DNA of 64,000 nucleotides from Sambucus nigra (taxonomy: Eukaryota; Streptophyta; Magnoliopsida; Dipsacales; Adoxaceae): the NCBI GenBank assembly GCA_949130495.1, contig OX422210.1, positions 496,969,760 through 497,033,759 on the forward strand, in the 5' to 3' direction. A program made the translations under genes and the position numbers. Each line of letters opens with the position of its first letter. The stretch's first letter is position 1. The notes beneath the pieces are model-generated. The model had not been told where the DNA came from. It searched no databases and saw nothing but the letters and a program-made list of their open reading frames with translations. Below are positions 37,837 to 48,337 of this stretch, in pieces.

Positions 37837-38137
37837 GAAATATGAGACAAAATCTCCTTTGAGTCATTTTGGACTCGTAGGGCAACAAGAAAATAAGAAT
37901 AACTTATTCCTATCAAAATTCTATCTACCCAATACCTAGAAATCAAAAAGTACATAACTCAACTAAGTACATTTGAATACCCTATTACAACTGTTGAGAG
38001 TAACTGTACAATAAGAACCTGCAATAAATCACTAAGATCAAGCTGTTTAGAATATGTAAGAATTGAATAGACTCAAATTTCTCCCCTATTTTGTCTCAAA
38101 TGGGCAAAGGGAAAAACTTGGTTAAACATAAAAAAGA
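37837..38137 (-). other. Element C 3' untranslated segment
   Basis: About 300 bp between the RNase H stop and the polypurine tract. There is no env-like ORF, although SIRE relatives can carry one here. Confidence 0.6.
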
Positions 38138-38758
38138 TTAGTCAGCATAAACCATACCAATAGATTTTCGTAATGAATTGAATCTATTATAATCTAGAGG
38201 TTTAGTAAACATATCTGCGAGTTGTAGATCAGTAGGAAGATAATTGATTTCTAATTCCTTAGATTCAACCAATTCGCGTATAAAATGATGTCTTATTTTA
38301 ATATGCTTTGTTCGCGAGTGTTGAACAGGGTTTTTAGAAATATTAATCGCACTTTGATTATCACAATAGAGATGCAATTGGTTTTCTTGAATACCATAAT
38401 CACTTAGCATTTGTTTAAGCCACATTAATTGAGCACAACAGCTGCCAGCGGCTATGTATTCAGATTCAGCTGTTGAGAGTGATGTGCAGTTTTGTTTTTT
38501 ACTACTCCATCCTACCAAGTTATTACCTATATAATAACATGCTCCTGATGTGCTTTTACTATCATCAGTACACCCAGCCCAGTCAGCATCAGTGTACCCA
38601 ATTATAGTGCTTGGTGTGTCATTAGTGTACCAAAGTCCTAGATTTAGAGTGCCTTTTATATATTTAATGATACGTTTAACAGCATTCAAGTGGTTCTCTT
38701 TAGGGTTACTTTGATATCGAGCACATACACACACAGCATACATAATAAGTACAGCCAA
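38138..38758 (-). pseudogene. Element C RNase H domain (5'-truncated pol tail)
   Basis: RNase H removes template RNA during reverse transcription. The frame opens inside the last RT block (LIMYAVCVCARYQSNPKENH, usually preceded by the rest of RT), then LNAVKRIIKYIKGTLNLGLW. RNase H follows with catalytic residues present: GYTDADWAG (Asp), STAESEYIA (Glu) and LYCDNQSAI (Asp), then KHIKIRHHFIRE and the terminal LADMFTKPL block. About 200 residues have no internal stop. It is out of frame with the integrase part because of the RT deletion, so it could not be made as part of the polyprotein without a frameshift. Confidence 0.93.
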
Positions 38759-40307
38759 AGGTTCTAAGGTATTTGAGATTAGGCTTTTTATTGTACCAAA
38801 GTTCGTAAGGGGTTTGTTTGGAATTCTTTCTAAGATAGACCCTATTTATAATATGACAAGCAGTACGAATGGACTCTACCCAAAAATATTTAGGTAAATT
38901 ATTGGCATGTAACATAACACGTGCCATCTCCTGAAGGGTACGATTCTTTCTCTCCGCAATACCATTCTGTTGTGGGGTCTTAGGAGCACTGAACTCGTGT
39001 TTATAACCATTATAGTCACAGTATTCTATAATACTAGTGTCTTTGAATTCACCAACTCTATCACTACGAATTCTATTCACTTGAGTATCCTTCTCATTTT
39101 CAATCCTAAGAAGAATTTTTAGGAAGGTTTGAAATGCTTCAGACTTTTGTTTTAAGAAGGCTACCCAGGTAAATCTAGTGAAGTCATCAACCATAACTAG
39201 GATGTAACTGTGTCCACAAAGACTAACAGTTTGGGAGGGACCCATTAGGTCCATATGGATGAGTTCTAAGGGATTAGAGGTAAGAATATCTTTGACTTTC
39301 TTATGAGGCGCCTTAATAATTTTACCTTCTTGACAGGAACCATAGATAAGATTGGGTATAAGTTTGATTTTAGGAACTCCTCTAACTATTTCCCGAGAGG
39401 TCAATCTACTAAGATTATCATAATTTATATGACCCATTCTGTTATGCCATATCTCATTGTCATCCATTCTGGCAACATTACAGATTTCAGAATTGTTCAT
39501 GACAGTGTAGCAATTATCAGGAGTTTTGAATCCAGTAATCATGCATTCACCTTTTTCATTTAAAATTTTGCAATTTTTCTTTGAAAAGGTAACAGTATGA
39601 TCTGAGTCACAAAATTGCGATATGCTAAGTAGATTTGCCTTAAGACCTTTGACTAGAAGAACATCTTGAAGAATAGTAATCCCATCTTCTTGGAGAGTTC
39701 CTTTGCCTATGATTTGAGATGAAACTCCATCACCAAAAATGACTTTACCACCAGCAAAGATGGTTTTGTTTAAAAGTTTAGTTTCATCACCAGTCATATG
39801 CTTAGAACATCCAGAGTCTAAATACCAACCAGATGATGTGTGTCCAGCTTTTAAAGCAGTAACAACAACATTACACTTCATCTGAGGTAGTAGATCATCT
39901 TTTCTAACCCAAATTGCCTTAGTTTTCATCTTGCGCTTATTAGCTCTTAATTGATAAAATTTGTGAGCTTTGGATTTTTGCTGAAAAACATTGTGTGCAT
40001 GATTTTGAAATTTGTGAAAGACTTGGGCATTTGGTTTAGGAAAGTGCTTAGGATTCCTTCTAGTAAATTTTCTTTTAGGTTTGGTCTTTCTCTTTCTATA
40101 ATTAGAATTTCTATCTGGCTGTCTAGGAAGTACATAATTGTTACGGCTCCTCCTAGAATAGTTAAAGTTTTGATAGATATAAGGATTATAGGTAGGTTTA
40201 ATGAGTCTCCTATCATAACAATCATCAAAAGAGTGACCATAAATGTCGCAGCAGGAGCAATAAAGATTGCTCAGAATTGGGGTCTCCTTAGGAAAGTCTC
40301 TAAACAA
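38706..40307 (-). pseudogene. Element C protease and integrase (pol N-terminal part)
   Basis: An uninterrupted 533-codon block in the same frame as gag. It has a second CCHC knuckle near residues 14-28 (CSCCDIYGHSFDDC), then a basic linker. Protease is at about residue 160 (GWYLDSGCSKHMTGD). The integrase zinc region is WHNRMGHINY...IYGSCQEGK, where one zinc Cys appears changed to Tyr. The integrase catalytic triad is present: VDDFTRF (about 370), IRSDRVGEF (about 417) and AERKNRTL (about 449, about 35 residues after the second Asp). After KYLRTFGC the sequence jumps to the end of RT in another frame, marking the deletion. Homologues of this order belong to the SIRE lineage. Confidence 0.93.
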
Positions 40308-40703
40308 AGGTTTTGTAGAGTTTTGAGGCTGAACTCTATTCCTAGGTGTGACAGTCTTAAATGCAGAATCACTCTTCCTAATAGAAGGACAGACGTATTT
40401 ATCCTTAGGTGAACTTTCATGTTTAGAGCAACTTGATTCCCCAATGTTAAAACTTCAATTTTTTGAATCAAACTCAGTTTTTAGAGAATGAAAGTTTGGG
40501 CATGTTTCAATAGGTCTTTTGCCTCCTGACACAAACTTAACATTTTCAAAAGATTTTGTTTGTGTTTTCAAATTGGGGCAGAACCCTATTCCTGTTCGAT
40601 CATCAGAATTGGTTTTTGATTCAATAAGAAATTCATCAAAACATTTTGAATTATTTTCAAGTATAGTAAATTTTTTGAAAACAGTTGCTGTGTTTTCTTT
40701 AGT
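40308..40703 (-). pseudogene. Element C gag-pol linker with an in-frame stop
   Basis: The gag frame continues past its TAA (40,704-40,706) in the same frame into the protease block. Only one further stop, a TGA near 40,455, interrupts it. Readable segments include TKENTATVFKKFTILENN, GIGFCPNLKTQTKSFENVKF and SSPKDKYVCPSIRKSD. In this lineage gag and pol form one ORF, so both stops are probably mutations, though readthrough cannot be excluded. Confidence 0.75.
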
Positions 40704-42350
40704 TTATTTCAATTCCAACAATATCCCTTTGTATTCTTTCTCCAGAGTTTCATTTGTTTCTTTTAAATCTCTGAGTTTTTCATCAAACATTTTGATTTCA
40801 CTTTTATGAGTCAAACATTGGGTAGTATACTCTTCAGCATTTAGTTTAACCATTAGGCTTAGATCTTCTAACTTCTTAGTGAGATCTTTCACAATATTTT
40901 CTAGTCTAGTGCTTTTCTTAAGAGTTTTAGCATAAAGTGTGTGAATGTCAGGAAGGTCTTCATTGTCTGAGTCACTAAGTGTGGTGTGTGGAGTGACCAC
41001 TAAAGATTCATTTGTTAAACTCACACACCCATTGACATCGTCATTATCGCTATCCCTTTGACTCACACACCCCGAGGTATAACATGAAACATTCTCAGTA
41101 ATCAAAGCATCTAAACCAGTATAAACATGATTCTCAATAGCAGGAGTAGAGTTACTAGAAGCATTCTCATACACAGGCATAAGCACATCATCATTATATA
41201 CGATCTTAGCAAATAAGGATATGCAAGGATAAAAAACATCAGATGACTCAGGTTCCTCCTTTTCAGAGTCACTTGAATCATCCCATGTTTTGCAAATGTT
41301 GGCTCTAGTGTTTTTGTTTTGAGTGTTCAAGTTAACTCTACAGTCTTGTGCAATGTGCCCCAGTTTACCACATCTATAGCATTCAGTCTTCTTAAGGTCT
41401 CTATTAGGTCTAGCGTGAGAGTCCTTATGAATTTTGTCATGGTTTTTCTCATGAGGCCTGTGATTAGAGGAAGTTGGATAATTTGAATTTCCTTGTTTAT
41501 TTGCCACTTTGTTTCTAAACTTAATAATTTTCTTGAACTGTTTAGTAATTAAGGCAATTTGATTGTCCAAACTCTCTATATTGCATTCCTCATCAGAATC
41601 ATAAGTGGGGAATATAAGTTTAGGCTTAGTGATCTTAGAAGATAAGCTAAGATTGGAACTAGTCTGTTTCCTATGGGTTTGAGTCAATTGTTTCTTAAAT
41701 TCTAGTTCCATTTCCACAGTTCTTAGTTTACTACTGAGTAATTCAGGAGTGAGATTTTGATCACACATTTCCTCAATAGCATATCTTTTGTTATCAAATT
41801 TCTGTGGTAATGATCTTCGAATTTTAGATACAATTTCATGTCTGTCATAAGTCACCCCATTAGCATGCAGTTTGGTCACAATATCAGTCAAGTTCATATA
41901 GAAGTCATCAAATGACTCAGTCTCAGACATAATTAAGGAGTTATATTGCTGAATAAGAATTTGGGTTTTAGCATCCTTAACTCTAGTGTCTCCTTCATGA
42001 GCAGTGACTAAGGTGCCCCAAGCTTCCTTAGAAGTGGTACAGGATGAGATTATTTTGAACTCATGTTCATTTATAGACATAAATATGGCATTCTTTCCTT
42101 TATTATTATTTCGAGAAACTTGTTTCTCTTCTTGAGTGAACTCACTTAGATCTTTCTTAACCCTCTCATTACCTCCTTCATTAGCTGGTTTAGTAGGAAA
42201 AATATAACCATTTTCAATAATGTCCCAGACATCATCTCCCAAAGTTCCTTGAATGAAAGCAATCATCCTTACTTTACAGTAAGAAAAATTGGTTCCATCA
42301 AAGATTGGAGGTCTGGTCAAGTTACCAAATCTTTCATTTTTCTCGTCCAT
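40704..42350 (-). CDS. gag: Element C Gag
   Basis: Gag is the structural protein that packages element RNA in cytoplasmic particles. The 548-codon frame starts MDEKNERFGNLTRPPIFDGT, 48 bp inside the primer site. The N-terminal half matches copia Gag (FSYCKVRMIAFIQG, KNAIFMSINEHEFKIISSC, SKEAWGTLVTAHEG, ESFDDFYMNLTDIV, IRRSLPQKFDNKRYAIEE). A CCHC zinc knuckle CYRCGKLGHIAQDC lies near residues 323-337. A Ser/Asp/Glu-rich region and a predicted coiled coil (about 485-548, EKLRDLKETNETLEKEYKG) follow. In relatives Gag is fused to pol; here a TAA ends it. It is intact over its length, but expression is unproven. Confidence 0.9.
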   Translation of the reverse strand: MDEKNERFGNLTRPPIFDGTNFSYCKVRMIAFIQGTLGDDVWDIIENGYIFPTKPANEGGNERVKKDLSEFTQEEKQVSRNNNKGKNAIFMSINEHEFKIISSCTTSKEAWGTLVTAHEGDTRVKDAKTQILIQQYNSLIMSETESFDDFYMNLTDIVTKLHANGVTYDRHEIVSKIRRSLPQKFDNKRYAIEEMCDQNLTPELLSSKLRTVEMELEFKKQLTQTHRKQTSSNLSLSSKITKPKLIFPTYDSDEECNIESLDNQIALITKQFKKIIKFRNKVANKQGNSNYPTSSNHRPHEKNHDKIHKDSHARPNRDLKKTECYRCGKLGHIAQDCRVNLNTQNKNTRANICKTWDDSSDSEKEEPESSDVFYPCISLFAKIVYNDDVLMPVYENASSNSTPAIENHVYTGLDALITENVSCYTSGCVSQRDSDNDDVNGCVSLTNESLVVTPHTTLSDSDNEDLPDIHTLYAKTLKKSTRLENIVKDLTKKLEDLSLMVKLNAEEYTTQCLTHKSEIKMFDEKLRDLKETNETLEKEYKGILLELK

Positions 42351-42397
42351 ATTTGATTTTCAGAAACACAGGATCTCTTTTGAAAGCAGTTTACAAA

Positions 42398-42409
42398 GCT
42401 CTGATACCA
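42398..42409 (-). promoter_or_regulatory. Element C primer-binding site
   Basis: GCTCTGATACCA on the plus strand is TGGTATCAGAGC on the minus strand, a perfect match to the initiator tRNA-Met primer site, two bases from the 5' LTR. Confidence 0.95.
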
Positions 42410-42411
42410 AT

Positions 42412-44416
42412 TGAAAAATGTTACTAAAGCCGTTTATTAAAAATAAACTATTTAAGTGACTCTGATCTGTTTTTTTAAGAAACTCTTTTTGTAAAAACCA
42501 AACTATTTGAACACAAGATGTGTTTAATAAATCAGTATGTACGAGATCTATTCAAGAATTGAATAATATGTTTATAAAGTAGTTTAAAAATCTTAAACTC
42601 AACACAACCAAGAGTGAGATGAGGAGATGTAGAAAGATTATGTTCACAATGTTTTTTACGTGGTAAAACCTCACCAATTGAGGAAACATCCACGACTCCC
42701 TCTACGGAGTAAAATGAAAAATCGACTAAAACAAATATATGAGTTACAAACTATATAACTAACATGCAAACAACTCAGTCCTATATAAGTTTAGGAATGT
42801 ACCCTCTGGTCTCCTTAAACTTCTCTACAGTTCTGATTGTAGATGTAGTTCTCCCAGTTTGTTAAATTCTGATTTGTTCCATCACTTTATGTCGACTCTT
42901 TGTTCTCAAGATCTTATTACCAACACTTTTTGTGTTGTAGGGTGAAAGTGTTTGTGAAGGCTCTTTCTAACACATGCATGTACACACACACACTTATTAA
43001 GTACAAACAGTCCTAACAAATTACAATAACACTATATGCTGTGATCTTTTCTTTTTCTTTCTTCTTACAAAACTTTTCACCTTATTTGACCTTTAAATCA
43101 TTCCCAGAATTCACGGATACCTTTCTAGGAAGACAGATAAGGTCTTAATCAATCTCAGAATTTAGAGAAACTTTTCGAGATTGAAAACCTCCAAGTGAGA
43201 TTCCAAACTAGGTCAAAGGTTTAGTTTTACAAGAACTAGAAACAGAAAACATTTATTGTTGATTTCAAAGTAAGCAAATGTTTTAAAGAAAATAATCAAC
43301 AATATATTTCTCAAGAAGAGAAATAAAATGAAACTAAGTGTAATGTAACATGAATAACTCAGATCTGAAATTTCTATGAAATCAAAAAGTAGATCTGAGT
43401 AAAATGTTTAAGTTGAAAACAAGATCAAGTGAACACGAGGTTACAGCAATAAAAACAAACTCAACTCAAACTCTCAAACCCTCAAGAACACTCAGAGAAG
43501 TGTTTTGGATATGGGGGTATTTGAATAAGTGTTTGAGTTTGGATGGAAGAGGTTTGATGAACAGGGTTAGGATTTCTAACTCTCTCTCTTCTCTCTCTGT
43601 TTTCTCTCTTCTCTCTCTTCTCTCTCTACTCTCTCAATTTCTCAGAGGAAATGAAAATGGCAAAAGTCTTCGAGGTCGGAGAGAAGGGTCCCTTTTATAG
43701 GGTAAAGATAAGGTTCAAGAGGCTGGCTCAAAACCAAGGGCCTGGATTAAGTCAAGCCAAATTGACTTAGATCGTATGGTTTAAATAAAGCGGTGATAAA
43801 ACAAATCCTGATTGGTCTAAAGAGTTGTACTCGGATTCACCAAGATAACATGAAGATCGTTGATAGCTAATGATCCAAGGGTTAGGAACATACGCAGTTT
43901 TAACTCAGTAAAGAAACACAACTTCAGCCAATCAGACGAGGACAGGAGTTGGTCAATAACAGGATAACAAACGCGTGTCCAAAGTTAATTAAAACCACAC
44001 CCTCAAGTTTACTCCGCTTTCGGATTCTACCGATGGTAACATTAAGCCAATATAATCAACAAGTTATATTTACAAATTAACGCCAAAAACTTTTAAATGA
44101 AGTTTTAATTAAGAAAATCTAATTTTAAAAATGTTTAAAAAATCCCAAAAAATTATTAAAATTCCAATTTAGGGATTTAAACACACTCAACATATGTACA
44201 CACATTATTATGCAGTATGATATGCAATAAATGAATTCTACTGTGTGTGAGTGTTGGCATTAGGTTCTTGATCACTACAAGATAGAGAGATGAAGTAGCA
44301 AACCAACTTCTGAGGTTCTTTGGATTCTAGGGAGGACACAATTTTATCACAATTTCCAAACTAGATGAGCACTTATACAATATAGACTCAAGTGAGTGAA
44401 AAGTATAAGGGCTTCA
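42412..44416 (-). repeat. Element C 5' LTR
   Basis: Nearly identical to 35,845-37,823, with mostly transition differences plus small indels, including extra TCTCTCTTCTCTC units near 43,610. It drives minus-strand transcription. Confidence 0.95.
43693..43699 (-). promoter_or_regulatory. TATA box of element C promoter
   Basis: CTATAAAAGGG on the minus strand. A pyrimidine-rich tract on the plus strand (43,580-43,640) lies just downstream in the transcription direction. Confidence 0.6.
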
Positions 44417-46657
44417 TAGTATATTCTGGATTAATAAGTGTTAAATATTTATCGATGGGTGTTACATTTACTTTTGGGACTCAGTAAATGAGTTGGATTA
44501 TTTAAATTACATTTCGTAGCTGGGTAAAGTGTCAAAGGATAGTATTTTATTTGGAAAACACACATTAAGAAGTGTTAAGTCCGATTCGTGAATTTTAGTT
44601 AAGTGACCCAGATGGAGATTTTGAGTGCAAGGGTGGTTTCGAAATGGCTGCGATAGTCAGAATAGAGTATCTGAGGGCAGAGTTTAGGTTTCGGGGACTT
44701 TTGGACTAGTAGGGACTCGCAATTGAGTAAATGAGTCATTTTTGGGTTTATAAGGGACAAGCCCTTACTTATGTCTTATAAGGTACGAGATAGGGAGATA
44801 AAGAAATAAAAAGTGAGAAAGAAGAGAAAGATAAAGGAAGAAGGGAAAAGAGGAAGAAGAAAGGTATTTCTGGCCCAAATTCTGTGGGATTCGACTCGAG
44901 GTCGTCGAATTTCATCCACGAGGCAAGTATTTACTTGGTTTATTTATTTGAGTGTGTGTATATCATATTGTAGTTGGTAAACTAGAAAAGATTTGGTTAG
45001 AACCCTTAAAATAAATTTAGGAAATTTTGATTTGGAGTTAACAAATTCATATGTTGTTAATTCCTTATGAATTCTAGTGCTAAAACCATGGAGTGTATAA
45101 ATGGTTAGAAATGGGAGAAAATGATAAAGTAGGGTTTTTACGGTTTTAGGGTGTAAATCTAAGAAAAATGGTTTAATACCACAAATTAATTGATGTTTTA
45201 GTTGAAAAACATAGATTATATGTTTATGGAGTTGTTGGTTAAGAATAGAAACGAGTTTGGGATGATATTTGGGTTTTGGAGGAGTTGGAAAACCTTAGAA
45301 TATTTTTCGATTCGAACCAGCTGAATTGATTCGGATAGGATGAATCGATTCTGTATGAGACACTTAGAAAGTTGAACCTTTTCGAATAGATTCAGTGGAA
45401 AGAGAATCGATTCGGGCCGGTCGAATCGATTCGGTTCTGGCAGATTTTTTAGGTTTTCTCCTATAAGTTTAGGGAAATTTAAATTATGGTTTTGGAGATT
45501 ATTATATGGGATTATATATTTGATATTCAGACTCCTAGATGATGGTATTGAGGGTAAGTAAACATCGGGTTGAAAGAGGGAACCTCGGATTAATTTTGTG
45601 TATGATCCGGGGTATGGATTTCAAGAATATTTGGGACGAGAGACATTCGAGAGAATTTTTCTACAAGAATGTATAGATGTATTTATGCAGTTAGAATAGA
45701 TATGGGCCAATTGAAATAGAGAAAATCCTAGGATGCGATTACGATGGAATTTAGGATATAAGATAAGGAGAATGGAGCGACTATCTGATACTTGTATTGA
45801 CGACTATTGTTATAGGTGATGCGATACCTATGGAATTAAGATAAGTAGCTCATATGATTATTTAATTATTATGAATTGATATATTCAGGATTAGTAATTG
45901 AAGTGTGTGAATACTAAATATTATTACGAACGGGAACATTCGGGGTTATTGGCTATCGCTACATGAAAATTGTAATTATAGCCATATATATATATTTGAG
46001 AAGTGATGTATATTATATATACTATGTGATCATTGTATATATAATATAATGTGATACGGATACATATATTTGTGTGTGATTGGTATATTTGTATCTTAGA
46101 GGCTAGTTCCACGGGCTTTCCTTTGGCGTAGGGTTGGAACAGGCAGATTATATATTTTTCTTTAGTGCGATCCTAGGAGGTTACGTGATGTGGGTGAATC
46201 CCCTAGCTTGAGGAGCAAGGAGAGTATATCCCCAGGTCATCTCGTCCCGTGTACGAGTACGATGTGTGTACTCCACTTGCAGAGGAAAAATGACCGCCTC
46301 CACCGTTGTGTATTTTACCATGACCATGAGAGAGTCTGGCTTGGAACCGTGGTATAGTGAGTAAACTCGGATTCAGATAGGCACTATGAGACCTCATCCT
46401 CGAGTTATAGCTCGGTGGGATGGTTATTATACTTATGATTGTGATAGGTGTAATTATATACTTGTTCGTATAGTATATTGCTTGTATATTAAGAGGAGAT
46501 ATCATATAAAGTGTTATTCTCCTTCTAGTTGATTTATATCCGGATTTATAAGAATATGGATCAGGGGTTCTAATGAGAACTATATATATATACGGGGTTT
46601 TATTATATGTGTTATATATTGAGTGTCTAATGGATCTTGACAATCAATATTGTCATG

Positions 46658-46720
46658 TAGTAGTGTATCGGTGGGGAGTCCTTGTTTGGATTCCGCTTTG
46701 CGAGACACCCCACGCACGAA
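46658..46720 (+). repeat. Copy 5 of the dispersed motif (3' LTR of B)
   Basis: GTAGTAGTGTATCGGTGGGG, then TCCTTGTTTGGATTCCGCTT and GAGACACCCCACGCACGAAC. This is the allelic position of copy 2. Confidence 0.85.
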
Positions 46721-47011
46721 CGTAGAGCAATGTTGGGAATGGGGAGAAGTTTAGCCCTTAGTACTCGGGTCAATGAGGATCTTAGAATATGGGGGAAATA
46801 GATTAGTTAGGCAGGGTAGCTTAACTAGGTTGTTTAAAATATATGAGATAGGGGTGCACTATTAGAAAAGGGGTGAAGGGTATCTCATGGGAGTGCAATA
46901 CCAATTTAAATATGAGATAAATCATATTTTAAAAATACGGCATTTAAGCACTTGCTATAATATTTTCAAAACTCGGGCTCTGAACCGTTTCTCTATTTTC
47001 TCCTCTCTTGC

Positions 47012-47040
<29 letters not shown>
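47012..47040. repeat. (AT)n microsatellite
   Basis: AT run of about 29 bp in the 3' LTR of B; about 15 bp at the matching site (32,030) in the 5' LTR. Confidence 0.95.
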
Positions 47041-47042
<2 letters not shown>

Positions 47043-47491
47043 GTGTCCAACCACAGGAACGCCTGGATGATGATCCTTTCGCGTCAGACGTTGCTGCAAC
47101 AGCTGTGGATGCATGCTGGTTTATTTTTAGACGCTTATATTCTTGTTATCTAGATAGGAAGCATTGTAGTAACACTCGGGCCGAAATCCCAATTGTATTA
47201 ATCTATTATTTTATCGTCTTTTAGTGCGGCATTTGATTTGGTTGTATTATGTTGAGCCGAGTGTTCGTTTATTTTATTTCATTTTAGTTTTTTATACATA
47301 AACTGTGTGAATGTTTTATTTGAATGGTTTGATTTAAAAGATTAGTTAAATAAAATTTTGACGCCAGCCTAATAGGTTATTAGTAATTAAATTGAATTTC
47401 GACAGTGATGCTAAGAATAAATCATATGAGACTCCTGTTTCAATTTGGTACAAGATTGATCGCCCGGTATTTTATTAGGCGGGGTGTCACA

Positions 47492-48333
47492 ATACCATAC
47501 ATTATAACCAGGTAATAAGCTACTGTTATACCCATGGAAGTGTTATTTGTCTTGTGGGACTTCAAGTGTTGACTGCCTAGTTTTCCTTACCATATGGATA
47601 CCGCTCTTCGTTGTTTGGTCTTAGCAATGTTACAGTGGTTACTGTTACTTTATCTCAAATTTTATATTTGATGATTTTTTTATCTTTTATTGCTATATTA
47701 ACCCTAAGCCTGTATAACGGGATAATTATGGACTATCTTGTTTTAGAATTATCCGCACCTTCACCCCAACTGACTTGGTATTGATATATTTAATTATATC
47801 ACCATACAACTTTAGTTACAACTTCTTCATTCACGTTTTCGTCACCTTAAATTTCCTTTCATTTACAATTATCTACAATCAAACTAATTAATTCAATTAT
47901 TATTAAAAATATTTATAAAAGTTGTTATAGATTTAGAATTATCTACTTGGCATGTCTTTGCTTATTTTTTTCCCTTCTTGATGGACCCCGAGCTTAAGGA
48001 AGGCCAAATATTCTCTTCCCCATGTACGTTTTAGCAGCATCACAAAAGTTTTTATCAGTTATATACGTGTGGAAAGTTATTAACAAAGTAAACAAAACCA
48101 TGTGGAATTTATATATACTACCACTTACCATCTGATGTAGTTATAATATGCAATTTCCATTTTAAATTTATGTATTGCAAAAGGTATATGGTTGTAATAA
48201 ATAAGGTGCCACATGCACCATGATTCGAATCATGTTTTATTCCATTTAACTAAAATTAAACATTATTTTTATTATTATGTATGATTATCTTTTATTATAA
48301 CCAATTATGGATACGAAAATTTGGGATGTTACA
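47492..48333 (+). repeat. Gypsy A 3' LTR, right part (proposed)
   Basis: It follows element B directly. It ends TTTGGGATGTTACA, an LTR end that is the inverted match of the TGTAAT start at 27,170. Joined length would be about 2.9 kb. Without the 5' LTR of A in the window this remains an inference. Confidence 0.5.
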
Positions 48334-48337
48334 ATAT

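Larger units (their letters stand above)
35845..44416 (-). mobile_element. Element C: SIRE-like Ty1/copia retrotransposon, RT-deleted
   Basis: LTRs of 1,979 bp (left) and 2,005 bp (right) start TGAAAAATG on the plus strand. A perfect 5 bp duplication TAGTA flanks the element (35,840-35,844 and 44,417-44,421). Coding is on the minus strand in the order gag, protease, integrase, RNase H, with RT missing. The primer site and polypurine tract are intact. In the first 135 bp the LTRs differ at about six positions, nearly all transitions, so it is the youngest insertion here but not brand new. Confidence 0.95.
29213..47491 (+). mobile_element. Element B: large non-coding LTR retrotransposon, split by copia C
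   Basis: LTRs of 3,284 bp (29,213-32,496) and about 3.16 kb (35,764-35,844 plus 44,417-47,491) bracket a 3.27 kb interior that has a tRNA-Met-type primer site and a polypurine tract but no gag or pol that I can read. The candidate target duplication is ATACT (29,208-29,212) versus ATACC (47,492-47,496), one transition apart. Size and structure fit the LARD class, whose proteins would be supplied by a related gypsy element. TGTAATACCCC at the LTR start and TTCGAGGACGAAATT before the PPT suggest a gypsy relative of the Tekay type. Confidence 0.85.
44417..47491 (+). repeat. Element B 3' LTR, right fragment
   Basis: It resumes TAGTATATTCTGGATTAATA after copia C and runs to GGCGGGGTGTCACA. Collinear with 29,290-32,496. 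It contains the diverged GAATCGATTCGG cluster (about 45,310-45,440), copy 5 of the dispersed motif and an (AT)n run (47,012-47,040). Confidence 0.92.

Noticed and set aside
42398..42409. tRNA-like string GCTCTGATACCA considered as a tRNA fragment
   Set aside because: It is the complement of the tRNA-Met 3' end and serves as the copia primer site; no cloverleaf around it. The same holds for 32,499, 49,749 and 54,362.
46203..46643. 146-codon minus frame
   Set aside because: Lies in the LTR of B, and the matching segment of the other LTR is not kept open in the same way; Tyr/Ile-rich content comes from AT repeats.
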